From UBA10438 sp964432155 (lineage in GTDB: Bacteria > Bacteroidota > Ignavibacteria > Kapaibacteriales > Kapaibacteriaceae), in the NCBI GenBank assembly GCA_964432155.1, contig CAYSMF010000003.1, forward strand, positions 62,001 through 126,000: DNA of 64,000 nucleotides, given 5' to 3'. The notes under the pieces were generated by a model. That model searched no databases, was not told where the DNA came from, and worked only from the letters and a program-made list of their open reading frames with translations. Shown here piece by piece: positions 8,060 through 18,200 of the stretch; position 1 is the first letter of the stretch, and the number at the start of each line of letters is the position of its first letter. The translations under genes were made by a program, and so were the position numbers.

Positions 8060-9131
8060 TGTGCATACCCACATGATGCGTAACGCGTACGTCTGCACGT
8101 GGGAGCGACACCAATACAGTCGTTCCCACGTGTTGGACGGAGTGAATCGTTAGCGTGCCACCGTGAAACTCGGTGAGCCGTTGAGCAATCGTGAGACCGA
8201 GTCCGACGCCCTGTTGCTCCTGAAGACTCCGTCGAAACTGACGGTAGGGTCCGACCGATGCACACTCTTCATCCGACATGCCAACACCGGAATCGGTGAC
8301 GCGAATTGTGAGTGTATCATCGTCCCAATCCATGGCGACGTTGATTGGAGCACCAGGTAGACTGAATGCACACGCATTGTCGACCAATTCACCGATAATG
8401 TTCGCCAGATACTGCGGCATGATGCGCACCGTAACACCGTGGCACGCCGCGTTGCATGTCATATCGCCCTCGCGGTCCCGCGCCTGAGCGCGCTCGCGAA
8501 CTGCCTCGCGAAGAATCGTGCCCGCGCATGGCGTCGAGAATTGCCGCATCCGCTGGATGTGAAAGGGGCTTTCCGCAAACGCCTCGAGTTGGGCGAACAG
8601 CAGGAAGTTGTCCGTGATGCGAAGCAGCCTGCGCGCTGATCGAAGGATATCGGTTGACGACTCGCGGATCTCCTCCGAGGTCATATCGGGGGCATGTCCA
8701 TGCAAAAACGCTGATTGTCCGATGATGTCCGTCAGCGGGGTGCGATATTCGTGCGGCAGGGCATAGAGCAGTGATGTCTGTGACCCTGCGCTCATGGTTC
8801 TGCTGGCTGTTGTGGTATGCTGTGATGGTGGCGCATCATCAATCCACGACAGTGCAAGCGAATCCGAAGGACTGCTCTCGTCAAGGACAAGGAACGGCGT
8901 GTCAACATCGAGCCCGTGCAAACAGAGACCATCACGGATTCTTCCGTGGTCGTCGGTCTGTGCATCAAGAACGACAGCGGCAACGCGCTGGTTCTTGACG
9001 ATTGACTGCGCGGTGGAGAGGTCCGGGGCAAGCAGCACAGACACGTGGTGTTTGCTAAGAAACTCAGCAAGCCGAATGCGGCGATTCGGGTCGGACTCGA
9101 CAACTAGCATTGCGCGTGAGGGTTGGTCCAT
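8019..9131 (-). CDS. Receiver-like domain / sensor histidine kinase
   Basis: 370 residues. Residues 1-90 look like a response-regulator receiver (acidic E12/D14, phosphoacceptor-like D56 in V-V-L-D-A-Q), but the conserved Thr/Ser and Lys switch residues are not evident, so it may be degenerate. A HisKA domain follows with the H-box L-P-H-E-Y-R-T-P-L (His127). The HATPase domain has N-box E-L-V-D-N-A, G1 D-S-G-V-G-M and G2 G-V-G-L-G-L. No transmembrane segment is seen, so it should be cytoplasmic. No partner regulator is adjacent. It is transcribed away from the barrel gene at 9241. Confidence 0.88.
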   Translation of the reverse strand: MDQPSRAMLVVESDPNRRIRLAEFLSKHHVSVLLAPDLSTAQSIVKNQRVAAVVLDAQTDDHGRIRDGLCLHGLDVDTPFLVLDESSPSDSLALSWIDDAPPSQHTTTASRTMSAGSQTSLLYALPHEYRTPLTDIIGQSAFLHGHAPDMTSEEIRESSTDILRSARRLLRITDNFLLFAQLEAFAESPFHIQRMRQFSTPCAGTILREAVRERAQARDREGDMTCNAACHGVTVRIMPQYLANIIGELVDNACAFSLPGAPINVAMDWDDDTLTIRVTDSGVGMSDEECASVGPYRQFRRSLQEQQGVGLGLTIAQRLTEFHGGTLTIHSVQHVGTTVLVSLPRADVRVTHHVGMHISVPPTQMVLACA

Positions 9132-9240
9132 TACAGTTGCTGGGTATGTGTTACAACAGTATTACACCTGCAAACTATCTGGACAACGAGTCAATACTGG
9201 AACGACTTTCGCTGATTTGTTACATGGCTTTTCGGCGGAC

Positions 9241-11142
9241 TTGTCACGATTCAGCCTCGCGTATCGGGCCGCAATTTGCGTGGTAATCGCGTGCTTGTTC
9301 GGTAGCGGTGGTGTGATGCAGGCACAACAGATTTCCCCGCTATTGCAGGGCAGAGAGGCTCCATTCGGTCAGGGAATTGAGTTCGGTGTCGACAAGATCA
9401 CCAACACCTTTGTCTGGGTCGGTAACGCCGATATTGGCGTCCAAACCGAGGTCGGATTTCTTCGATTTGTTAACCAGTACCGATCCTCGGCATTTCGCAC
9501 CAGTACGCTTGCGACGCGTGATGATCAGGCATGGCAGGGCTCCTGGTTACATCCTCTGGGGTCGGGCATCGATGCAGTTGTGCGTCAAGGGTGGATCGTT
9601 TCGCGTGATTCGCGGAGTATCGGACTCAACGAGCTTGAGCGATTGAACATTGCAGGGGGCTTGCGGTACACCCCACGCGAGGAGATCTCACTCGAGGTGT
9701 TGGCAGGGGTTGAGCGCTCGTCCCAGCTGGGCGTGACCGCCACGGGTCCGGTAGCCGGCCTTGTTGGTCGCATCACAGACCTCGATGTTGACCAGTGGGT
9801 GATCTCGGCTGATGGGATAGCAGACTGGCAGCGTCTGGATGCGCAGCGGCGTAACTCGGATATCGAATTCCGTTCGAGCATCGTCCGTGCGTTGTCGGAG
9901 GGCTCAACGCTCCGGTTGAGTGTGGAATCGGTGAATCTCGGACGTGAGTTCTTTACCACGCTGACCCAGCAATCCATCCTCGATGTCGAACAGCGATCGG
10001 AGCGTCGGCTCGGAGCCTCCGCAGATATCACCTATGCAGTCACCGATGTCTTGTCGGTCAATCTGCGTTCGTCGATCACCTCGGGCGCGGTCGACAGATC
10101 GTATGCATCGCCTGTGGCAGCGCTGCCGCTCAGCTTTGTGGAACGTCAGCTGCGCGAGCTGGTGGTTGATGTTGAGGGCTACATGACGGTTGCCACGAGT
10201 GTGTTTTCGATCACGGGTGGCGGATCGATCTATCAGCGAAGCGAGCTCAACGGCGTGCAGAACATTCATGGTGCCAACGATGCAGATGTGCAGTCGGTGC
10301 GCCTGCAAGAGTTGCAGCGGGATAACCAGACGCTGCGGACGCGGCTGTATGGCACGGCATCCTGGCTGCTGTCGCCGCGCGATACCGTTCGTGCAGATGT
10401 CACAGGGTGGCTCGTTCGCTACGATACACCAAGCGCCACCAATGACGACGACCGTGATGAGTTGGCAACGGTCGCAACGCTGTCGTATGGCACACGTCTG
10501 AGTCCAGCACTGCGCATGAACGTTAGCATCTCCGGACAGTATCTGCATCTCGTCTTTCTGAAAGCATCGCGGAGCGCACTTAACAACGTGAACCGTGTGC
10601 TGCGCCTCTCGCCATCATTTGTCTACGAAACGCCCCGTGTGCGACTGCAGCCGCAGTTCGAGATTCTGGCGAACTACACCGTCTACGACTACGAAGGGAG
10701 CGCATCATCGGTGCGTTCGTTCTCGTTCCGACAGTTGTCGTACCGCGACTCGATTCGTGTCCACCTCTCACCGTCGGTGTTTGTGGAAGCCCCCTTGCTC
10801 TTCCGCTACTTCGAACGTGCAACGCTGATCTGGTCTGACTTTGCAGAGCGTCCGGAAACGGGGAATCTTGAGTACCTGGCGAAAGTCCTTATTTTTTCGG
10901 CCCCGTCGAATGCATGGAGTGTTGGTGCAGGTGTGCGTATCTACACACTTGAGCAACAATCCTTGCTGCAGGGTGGGCTGAGCGGCTCGACGCGATCTGT
11001 TGGTCCCGAAATGGCCTTTCGATACACGGCCAGTGGAGGATCAACACTGACACTGTCGGGTTGGTACGAGTTTCAAACGATTAATGTCACTCAACGACGT
11101 GAGCTTCCGAATCTTCTGCTCCGAACGGTTGTTCGTCTGTAA
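9241..11142 (+). CDS. Predicted large outer-membrane beta-barrel protein
   Basis: About 633 residues from a TTG start. The frame is open far upstream, antisense to the kinase, with no ATG near the signal peptide. TTG at 9241 gives a credible signal sequence (L-S-R-F-S-L-A-Y-R-A-A-I-C-V-V-I-A-C-L-F, cleavage near M-Q-A-Q-Q). The mature chain is rich in alternating-residue strands and ends with L-L-L-R-T-V-V-R-L, suggesting a barrel. No TonB plug or known family is recognised. It is followed after three bases by the RsbW-like gene. The start codon is uncertain. Confidence 0.6.
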   Translation: MSRFSLAYRAAICVVIACLFGSGGVMQAQQISPLLQGREAPFGQGIEFGVDKITNTFVWVGNADIGVQTEVGFLRFVNQYRSSAFRTSTLATRDDQAWQGSWLHPLGSGIDAVVRQGWIVSRDSRSIGLNELERLNIAGGLRYTPREEISLEVLAGVERSSQLGVTATGPVAGLVGRITDLDVDQWVISADGIADWQRLDAQRRNSDIEFRSSIVRALSEGSTLRLSVESVNLGREFFTTLTQQSILDVEQRSERRLGASADITYAVTDVLSVNLRSSITSGAVDRSYASPVAALPLSFVERQLRELVVDVEGYMTVATSVFSITGGGSIYQRSELNGVQNIHGANDADVQSVRLQELQRDNQTLRTRLYGTASWLLSPRDTVRADVTGWLVRYDTPSATNDDDRDELATVATLSYGTRLSPALRMNVSISGQYLHLVFLKASRSALNNVNRVLRLSPSFVYETPRVRLQPQFEILANYTVYDYEGSASSVRSFSFRQLSYRDSIRVHLSPSVFVEAPLLFRYFERATLIWSDFAERPETGNLEYLAKVLIFSAPSNAWSVGAGVRIYTLEQQSLLQGGLSGSTRSVGPEMAFRYTASGGSTLTLSGWYEFQTINVTQRRELPNLLLRTVVRL

Positions 11143-11145
11143 CGC

Positions 11146-11565
11146 ATGAACAACATTCGTACATACGCTCTACGATTGCCGAGCGAACGGCAGAGTATCA
11201 CCGCGATTGGCCCCTTCCTTGAGTCGATTCAAGAGCTTGTGCGCCTCGGGCCTGTGCGACTGCATGATTTGCATGTGGCGATCACAGAGGCTGTGAACAA
11301 TGCCATCATTCATGCGCACGGCTGTCAGCCGGAATACATGGTTGATGTAAGTGTGCAAACAAGTGATCGGGATGTGGTTGTGGTAGTGCGTGATTATGGA
11401 CAAGGCTTCGATCCCGATCGAGTGCCTGATCCGCGCCTACCAGAGAATTTATTGCGCGAGGGCGGTCGGGGAGTGTTCCTGATTCGTCATCTTGCTGATG
11501 CTGTGGAATTTCGTCCGGGTGATCCCGGAATGCATGTCATGATCACGTATACGCTTCCTTTATGA
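11146..11565 (+). CDS. RsbW-like ATP-binding protein (anti-sigma factor/serine kinase type)
   Basis: 139 residues forming a single GHKL HATPase domain of the RsbW/SpoIIAB type: N-box I-T-E-A-V-N-N-A-I-I-H-A near 47-58, G1 R-D-Y-G-Q-G-F-D, and G2 G-G-R-G-V-F-L-I-R-H-L-A-D. Family members bind sigma factors or phosphorylate anti-anti-sigma (STAS) proteins. No STAS or sigma gene lies in the window, so its partner is unknown. It sits between the barrel gene (3-base gap) and the M28 peptidase (ATGA overlap), suggesting co-expression with envelope functions. Confidence 0.88.
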   Translation: MNNIRTYALRLPSERQSITAIGPFLESIQELVRLGPVRLHDLHVAITEAVNNAIIHAHGCQPEYMVDVSVQTSDRDVVVVVRDYGQGFDPDRVPDPRLPENLLREGGRGVFLIRHLADAVEFRPGDPGMHVMITYTLPL

Positions 11566-13109
11566 TCGCTCTTCTCTGTGCCCTTGCGCTGTTCTCCAGC
11601 GGTGAACCACGTCCTTTTCCTGCAGATGTCGATGCACGGTTCACGCCGGCGCGCGCGTTGCACCACATTGGTGTGTTAGCAGCCGACTCTATGAAGGGGC
11701 GCGACACGCCATCGCGCGAGCTCGAGATTTCGGCTGAGTACATCGCTGAGCGATTCCGACAGTTTGGTCTTGAGCCGATCGGCGGTTCGTACTTCCACCA
11801 CTACAATCTCGAGCGACTCGACCTGCAGCTTCCATGCACCGTCACGCTCACGCGAAGTGGTCGCACCCTGGATGCTGCGATCAAGACGGACTTCATGCCG
11901 TTTGAAGAGACGGGTGATGGTGCAATCACGAATGCTCCCGTTGTATTCGCCGGATTCGGTATCACAGCACCAGAGTATTCCTACGACGACTATGCATCGA
12001 TCAATGCGCAGGGCGCTGTTGTGCTTATCCTGCGTGGCGAACCAGAGAATGCTGATACATCGAAGTTTCGTGGCAAGCAGTTTACGTGGTACAGCTCGTT
12101 GCGCTCGAAGATTGAGAACGCTCGCAAGCATGGTGCGATCGGCATCATGGTGATCGACGCGCTGCGTACACCACGCAAGCCATTTGTCACGGGTTTCCCG
12201 TGGGCCTCGGTCACAAAGAACGCTAAGCGCGATACACGTCCATTGCAACTTCCTGACACAACACGGTCGTTGCCGTGTCTTCATGTCGGTGAGCGCGTCG
12301 CAACGTTCCTGTTCGATTCTGTCGGCGCTATCAATGCGATGACGCAGCAACTCGACTCCACGATGCAGCCAATGTCGCGCGCGCTGACGGATGTGCGCAT
12401 GTCATGCGTTGTGCGTATTGCACGCGAGAAGGTGCCCGTGCGCAACGTTCACGCGCGTCTCCCTGGTGCGCGCGTCCCACACGAGTATGCCGTGATGGGC
12501 GCTCACTACGACCACATCGGCGTCGGCAAGCTCAGCGAGAATGCCGATACAGTGTACAACGGTGCAGACGATAATGCTTCTGGCACAACCGGCTTGCTGC
12601 TTGCTGCCGAGGCACTCGCAACTTCGTCGCAACGACCAGACAGAAGCGTAGTGTTTGTCGCATTCTCGGGCGAGGAGAAGGGGCTGTATGGTTCCCGCGC
12701 GTATGTCGACGCATCGCCATTGCCGCTTGATTCCTGCGTTGCAATGGTCAACATGGATATGATCGGACGATGCGAGAACAACAAGCTCTCCATCGGCGGC
12801 AATGAGCGGTGTCCAGACATGGTTGCTATCAACGAGCAAGAGAACGCCGCGTTGGCACGTCCGATGACGTTGGCATACGATATCGAGCGCTACTTCTTCC
12901 GCAGCGATCAGGCCTCATTTGCGCGTCGTCGCATTCCTGTGATCTTTTTCTTCACAGGCGAACATGCCGACTACCATAAGCTGACGGATCACATCGAGAA
13001 GATCAACCTTGATGATCTCAGCAACATTGCTCGTTTGGCTACGCGCGTTACGTGGCGTGTTACACAGCAGCCACGCACGCGATATGTGCCGGGTGGATTC
13101 GAGCGTTAA
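11562..13109 (+). CDS. M28-family zinc aminopeptidase, secreted
   Basis: 515 residues with a short N-terminal hydrophobic signal (M-I-A-L-L-C-A-L-A-L-F). A PA-type insert precedes the M28 catalytic domain. The di-zinc centre motifs are visible: G-A-H-Y-D-H near 315, G-A-D-D-N-A-S-G near 335, S-G-E-E-K-G-L near 370 (general-base Glu), M-V-N-M-D-M-I-G and a late histidine in H-A-D-Y-H-K. It should release N-terminal amino acids from peptides outside the cytoplasm. The start overlaps the RsbW-like stop (ATGA). The stop overlaps convergent ribE by four bases (TTAA). Confidence 0.92.
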   Translation: MIALLCALALFSSGEPRPFPADVDARFTPARALHHIGVLAADSMKGRDTPSRELEISAEYIAERFRQFGLEPIGGSYFHHYNLERLDLQLPCTVTLTRSGRTLDAAIKTDFMPFEETGDGAITNAPVVFAGFGITAPEYSYDDYASINAQGAVVLILRGEPENADTSKFRGKQFTWYSSLRSKIENARKHGAIGIMVIDALRTPRKPFVTGFPWASVTKNAKRDTRPLQLPDTTRSLPCLHVGERVATFLFDSVGAINAMTQQLDSTMQPMSRALTDVRMSCVVRIAREKVPVRNVHARLPGARVPHEYAVMGAHYDHIGVGKLSENADTVYNGADDNASGTTGLLLAAEALATSSQRPDRSVVFVAFSGEEKGLYGSRAYVDASPLPLDSCVAMVNMDMIGRCENNKLSIGGNERCPDMVAINEQENAALARPMTLAYDIERYFFRSDQASFARRRIPVIFFFTGEHADYHKLTDHIEKINLDDLSNIARLATRVTWRVTQQPRTRYVPGGFER

Positions 13110-13693
13110 CGTGGCATCAATTGCTCGATGTACTTCGCGAGCATGTCGAACTCAAGGTTCACGGGATCTCCCACAGCAAGATTGCCCAGCGTTGTTACTG
13201 CGAGCGTGTGAGGGATGATTGCCACCTTCAACGACGTATCAGTCAGGTCGGCAACGGTGAGAGATACTCCGTTGATGCACACCGAGCCAACAGGTATCAG
13301 CCACTTCCGGTATGTGGCAGGGAAGCCCACCCACATTTCCCAACGACCATCGTCGGTGATGATACGTTCAACAACGCCTGTTGCATCGACGTGACCCTGC
13401 ACAAGGTGTCCACCGAGTCGATCAGCCATGCGTACGGCGCGCTCGAGGTTCACAGGTGATCCTTCGGAGAGCGTGCCGATTGTGGTCTTTGTAAGTGTTT
13501 CTGTGATGACGTCAACGCAGAACGTTGACGTGTCGCGCTCGACAACGGTCAAGCACACACCTTGCACGGCAACGCTATGGTCGATCGCAAGATCATCCAT
13601 GATGCGCTCAGCGCGGATGCGCAAACGAAGTTTGCCGTTGTGGAGCTCACTGGCAACCAATGTGCCTGTTTCTTCAACGAGTCCTGTGAACAT
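13106..13693 (-). CDS. ribE: Riboflavin synthase, alpha subunit
   Basis: 195 residues, typical length. It dismutates two 6,7-dimethyl-8-ribityllumazine molecules into riboflavin. The start M-F-T-G-L-V-E-E-T-G, the two tandem lumazine-binding barrels (C-L-T-V-V and then S-L-T-V-A), and G-G-H-L-V-Q-G-H-V-D are diagnostic. It is the last gene of a three-gene minus-strand unit; the upstream hydrolase stop is two bases away. No other riboflavin gene and no FMN riboswitch is seen nearby. Confidence 0.96.
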   Translation of the reverse strand: MFTGLVEETGTLVASELHNGKLRLRIRAERIMDDLAIDHSVAVQGVCLTVVERDTSTFCVDVITETLTKTTIGTLSEGSPVNLERAVRMADRLGGHLVQGHVDATGVVERIITDDGRWEMWVGFPATYRKWLIPVGSVCINGVSLTVADLTDTSLKVAIIPHTLAVTTLGNLAVGDPVNLEFDMLAKYIEQLMPR

Positions 13694-13695
13694 GT

Positions 13696-14520
13696 TCAGT
13701 TTCCGCGAATGAACGCACGAATGCGACTAATGTAAAAGTCATACCCAAACGTCTGCGGCACCCCTTCGTGTTCCGCACCCTCAACCTTTATGAGTGTCTT
13801 GGGCTGTCGTGCAACATCGTATATGCTCCGCGCATGAACATCGAAAGGAATAAACGTGTCGGCACTACCGTGGAACATCAGCAACGGACATGTTCGCTGT
13901 TGCGCCAAGCGTGCGTTATTGTACTCACCCTTGAGGAGGTACGATCCTGGAATGTTGAGCAACGTACCGGTTTGCACGAGCGCTTCGCCCGAAGCAAAGA
14001 TCGATTCGGTGATCACACCACGCGCAGTATGGAGATTGGTTGCAGAGTAGAGTGCGGGGAAGCCACCCAGTGAGAAACCGTAGTGAAAAATCTGCGTGGT
14101 GTCGACATCACGGCGTGATCGCACATAGTTCAGCACCGCAGATGCATCTTCGATCATCGATGCCTCGGAGCTAGTTCCGGTGCTCATGCCGAAGCCGCGG
14201 TAATCATAGACCAACACATCGGCGCCGGTCTTGTACAGCAACTCGACACGATCCCAGTAATACTCGAGATGTCCGTAGTTGCCGTGATGGTACACGATCA
14301 CGGGATGGGGCTCAACACGTAGCGAGTCAGGCTGTCGGACAAAGTATCCGTAGAGTGTTGCATCGCCAGAGGTAAGGGTGAATGCCTCGCGTTGTGCCGA
14401 TGGAATCACTGAATCGGCAAGCGTGTAGGAATCGAGTGGACGTGAGTTAAAAAGAAAGCCGTCCATGGTGCACGACGTAAGGAATGCCGCGACCGAGAGG
14501 GTAAGGAGGAGGTTTCTCAT
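13696..14520 (-). CDS. Alpha/beta-hydrolase lipoprotein
   Basis: 274 residues. The N-terminus M-R-N-L-L-L-T-L-S-V-A-A-F-L-T-S-C is a lipoprotein signal with the lipid-acceptor Cys17. The body matches alpha/beta hydrolases of the BAAT/YqiA-like serine type: oxyanion segment H-H-G-N-Y-G, Y-D-Y-R-G-F-G-M-S, nucleophile elbow G-F-S-L-G-G, an acid in F-H-G-S-A-D and a late histidine in G-A-E-H-E-G. The substrate is unknown. The ATG at 14520 overlaps the upstream gene's stop by four bases; a longer frame lacks a signal peptide. Confidence 0.85.
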   Translation of the reverse strand: MRNLLLTLSVAAFLTSCTMDGFLFNSRPLDSYTLADSVIPSAQREAFTLTSGDATLYGYFVRQPDSLRVEPHPVIVYHHGNYGHLEYYWDRVELLYKTGADVLVYDYRGFGMSTGTSSEASMIEDASAVLNYVRSRRDVDTTQIFHYGFSLGGFPALYSATNLHTARGVITESIFASGEALVQTGTLLNIPGSYLLKGEYNNARLAQQRTCPLLMFHGSADTFIPFDVHARSIYDVARQPKTLIKVEGAEHEGVPQTFGYDFYISRIRAFIRGN

Positions 14521-15197
14521 AGCTGGACTGCTCCTGCGAGAAAGATGCCAAACGATCCATATCCCTGGATACTTGAGATGCCCTCGAGAATTCCGCTTCG
14601 GGTCACATGATTCGACGCTTGCCAGATGCACTCGAGTTGCAGCGACAGGTTGCGCGTGGCGGCAAAGCTGTATCCGATGAACGGACTCACGAACACGTCG
14701 CCCGGCGTCCACTGGGCTGTAACATGGCTGCCCGCGTATATCAGATCGTTCTCGCGAACCGACCACGATGCATTGGCAGAAACGGAAGGGTAGATGCGAG
14801 GCTTCGGTTGATCCGAGAGCTGGATGAATCCATAGGCACGCACGCTACCAGTCACTTCCGGCGTCCATCCGTCGCCGCGAAGAAGTCGTGCGCTCGCGCC
14901 TACATCAGCACCCGTTACCGCAAACGCAGCCATGAGGAGATGGAGATTGCCATGAAGAGTTACGTCGTCCGACACGCCATGCATATAGCCAGCGGTCAAA
15001 TACGGCGTAATCACGGTTGGTGCTTTGCCCGGCACAAGTGGTCCGCCCAGTGATGCCGTCACAGCTGATGCGTTCGCAGGAAGAACGCGCACCGGTTGGG
15101 TAGCGCCGCATCCGATGAGGATCCACGACAGGGCAATCGCAGAAAACGCAAACCAACATTTGGTTGAAAGCCGACATGCAATCATATTGAGTCCCAT
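14517..15197 (-). CDS. Hypothetical lipoprotein, barrel-like
   Basis: 226 residues from the ATG at 15197 (an alternative ATG at 15185). The N-terminus has a hydrophobic stretch ending A-L-S-W-I-L-I-G-C, a plausible lipobox. The rest alternates aromatic and small residues (V-S-P-F-I-G-Y-S-F; Y-G-S-F-G-I-F-L-A-G), resembling a small outer-membrane barrel, which fits poorly with a lipoprotein anchor. No family is recognised. A -7 element at 15213-15220 gives a leader of about 10-25 bases. It is first in a unit with the hydrolase and ribE. Confidence 0.6.
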   Translation of the reverse strand: MGLNMIACRLSTKCWFAFSAIALSWILIGCGATQPVRVLPANASAVTASLGGPLVPGKAPTVITPYLTAGYMHGVSDDVTLHGNLHLLMAAFAVTGADVGASARLLRGDGWTPEVTGSVRAYGFIQLSDQPKPRIYPSVSANASWSVRENDLIYAGSHVTAQWTPGDVFVSPFIGYSFAATRNLSLQLECIWQASNHVTRSGILEGISSIQGYGSFGIFLAGAVQL

Positions 15198-15212
15198 CGT
15201 CGTGATGATGCA

Positions 15213-15220
15213 CAAAGATA
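15213..15220 (-). promoter_or_regulatory. -7 promoter element (TATCTTTG), lipoprotein-hydrolase-ribE unit
   Basis: Exact TATCTTTG on the minus strand, 15 bases before the ATG at 15197. On the plus strand TACGTTCG (15219-15226) shares two bases with it and could be a weak divergent element for the nuclease gene. Confidence 0.55.
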
Positions 15221-15245
15221 CGTTCGCCTGTTTGCCCCTTTACCT

Positions 15246-18200
15246 ATGACATCCTGGATTTCTTCGACACCTGAGACGGTTTTCCAAGATGTGTGCAGCG
15301 CAACATCGCTCTCGCAGCGCGTGGCAATGCTGCCCGAGGGACCAGTGATTGTTGTTGTGCCCACTGCGCGTCAGCGTGATGACATCCTGATGCAATGGGC
15401 GCGACATAATGGTCGTGGCGAGCCGCCGATGATTATTACGATGGCGGGGTTGTATCGTGCACTCGCACCTGCTGTGCTGACGAATGTCCCGCGAATTCTC
15501 TCGGATAGCTCCGTCGATGTGCTTCTTGAGCAAGCGATGGAGACATGCGACCTGCCTGTCGGCTCGATTCGTCTGCGTGCATCACGTATCGTTCGATGGG
15601 CGCAGGAACTTCGTTCACCAGCATGGCTGCGTGATGCTGCTGCACGTCACCCATCGCATCGAGCTGCACGGCAGTTAGCAACTGCCGCCAAGATTTGGAG
15701 TGCATACGAAGAGTTGCTCGGATCTCGAGCAGCAGACCGTGGAACGTTTAGTCGACGTATTGTCGATGCGTTGCAGCACCAGCCGCTGCAACATCTCACG
15801 ATGGCAACCGGCGACACGCACTCACGGATCCTTGTGCTCGATACGCATGGAGTTACTGGCGTTGATGCGCAGCTGCTCTGCGCACTTACATCGAGTGGAT
15901 GGGATATCGCGATTCAATTTGCACCTGAACTACCGGTATCTGATCTCGCACATGTGTCGCGTACGACCCGAGATCTTCAGTGGTTTGTATCGCAAGGATG
16001 GCATCTCGGAGCGCAGATTGCATCGTCACTCCCAGAGGGTGAGCGATGCATGGTTCCGTGCGCCAGTCGTGGCGATGAAGTACGTCGTGCTGTTGCCGTT
16101 TGCAAAGAAGCTGCGTCGAGCGGAGTGCCACTTTCGGCTATTGCGCTGTGCGTACCTGGTGATCAGCAATACGCAGAGCGCTTGCGACAAGCCTGCGCAG
16201 AGGCGGGCGTACCGTTGCAGTCGATACACGAAGTATCGCTTGCGCAGACGCATGCAGCATCACTTTTGCATGCATGCTGTCGCGTTGTAACCGGTGGTTG
16301 GCTGCGTACAGATGTCGAGCGCGTGCTTCGCGAGCCAATGCTGCGCGACATCATGCAGTACGGACCGTCGCTGCTGTTGATCGCACGCGAAGAACGCATC
16401 GTTGGTGGCAATGGCATGCAAGAGTGGATCGACCGTATCGAGCAGCGACAAGCCGACATGCAGGCAATCGCTGAGCGCGGTGATGACGACAGTGACCACG
16501 CTCAACGAAACGCACAGCGCTATGGATATGCGCTGCGTACGCTGCGTGATCTGCGCACAATGCTCGATGTGCATGTTCAAGGGGCGATGGATGCCGAGCG
16601 CTTTGCGTCACTCGTGCTGACGAAGATCGCCGCTAGCATCAACCTTGAACAGCGTTCTGCTGAGCATGAACCGCAGTCGTTTAACGCACTGCGCGATACC
16701 TGCTCTGCGTACATCGCCTTGCACCGTGATCATGAGTTGCCGAACTGCTCGTTCGCCACACATCTTTATCGCTGGTGGACGATCGTCCGCTCAACCATGG
16801 TGGCGCGCACTGGACGCTCCCTTGCGGGCGTGCGCATTGTTCGGCCTGCTGAGCTGCGGAGTGGGGCGTATCAGGTTGTTGTTGTGGTGGGATGCATTGA
16901 AGGTGAGTTCCCGCGAACATCTGTGCAGCAGCTGGATGAAGATGTTGTGCCGGATGTCCAGAAGCATCTTGCGTGGGAATCGATGGCAGACATTGCATTC
17001 GCAGCGCAGGCTGGTGGTTCGACCCTCTTCATGTATCCAACGATGCTCGAAGGTTCGCCCGTGCTCGCGTCGACAACGATTGATGCATTAGAAGGATGCA
17101 TGTCGCCTCGTTCCCGATGGGTGAGTGCTGATACATCGGTGAGTTGTATTGTGCATCCACGTGATCTGCGCGTCGACCCAGCGGATGTACCTGAGAGTGA
17201 TCGATCACAGTTGGGTGATGTGCAGGCGGGGCTGAAGGGTGAAGCAGCGCGTATTCTCGCCGAAGAGCTTGCGCGACCCATTAGTCCATCGCGACTGGAT
17301 GTTGCGACGCAGTGTCCGTATCGGTTCTTCGCGCAGATCATTCTACGTCTTGATGATCTCGATATCGATGATGCTCGGCTGTCGCCATTGGAGCGCGGTA
17401 CGTTGCTCCACGATGTAGTACATCGTTGGTACCGGCGTCTGCGCAATGATGCGCCTGTCGAGATCACGCCAGCCGGACTGCGTGCGGCGTGTGTCAACTT
17501 GCTGGCAACCTCGTTTGATGAGCAGTGGTTGTTGCTCACACGTGTAGTTGACGAGGTGCTCGCAGAGCAGTCGCACATTCATGCATTTGCTCCCGTTGAG
17601 CGTCGTGCACTCGTTGGCGACGAATACACACCTGGTTTGCTCAAACGCTGGCTTGCACTTGAGCGTGAAGATCAGCGAGCGTCGGGGTTTATGCCTGTGT
17701 TGTTCGAGCACGAGATTGAGATTACGCTCGAGATACCAACGGAGCATGGCATTGCTGCCGTGCCTGTGAAAACGCGTATTGACCGTATTGATCTCCGAGA
17801 AGATCGCGGAGTGTTTTCCGTATCGGTTGTTGACTACAAAAGCTCTCTCTCTGATGCGTTTTCAGCAACCAACGTCAAAAAAGGCTTGGCATCCCAGATG
17901 CCGCTGTATCTGGCGGCAGTCAAAGCATGGTTCGCCCAGCACGGGATAGAAGTTCAGCCCGAAGCCGCCGTGTATCGTGCGTTTGGCACAGCACTGCCGT
18001 CGCCGGCGAACCTCGATCGTCGAGTTGTCCTTGCCGATGTTGGGTCGCCTATGGTCACGTTAACGTCCTCGCGTGCGAAGAAGGTGACGGATCCGCTCAA
18101 CGACACGCTCGAGAGTATTCTGACGCTGCTGCATCCAGGTATTGCACAGATACAATCCGGAGCATATCCAGTTCGTCCACGCAACAACGCCTGTAACACG

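Noticed and set aside
8794..9240. N-terminal extension of the barrel gene
   Set aside because: The frame runs antisense to the histidine kinase, is Ser/Arg-rich and precedes the true signal peptide at 9241.
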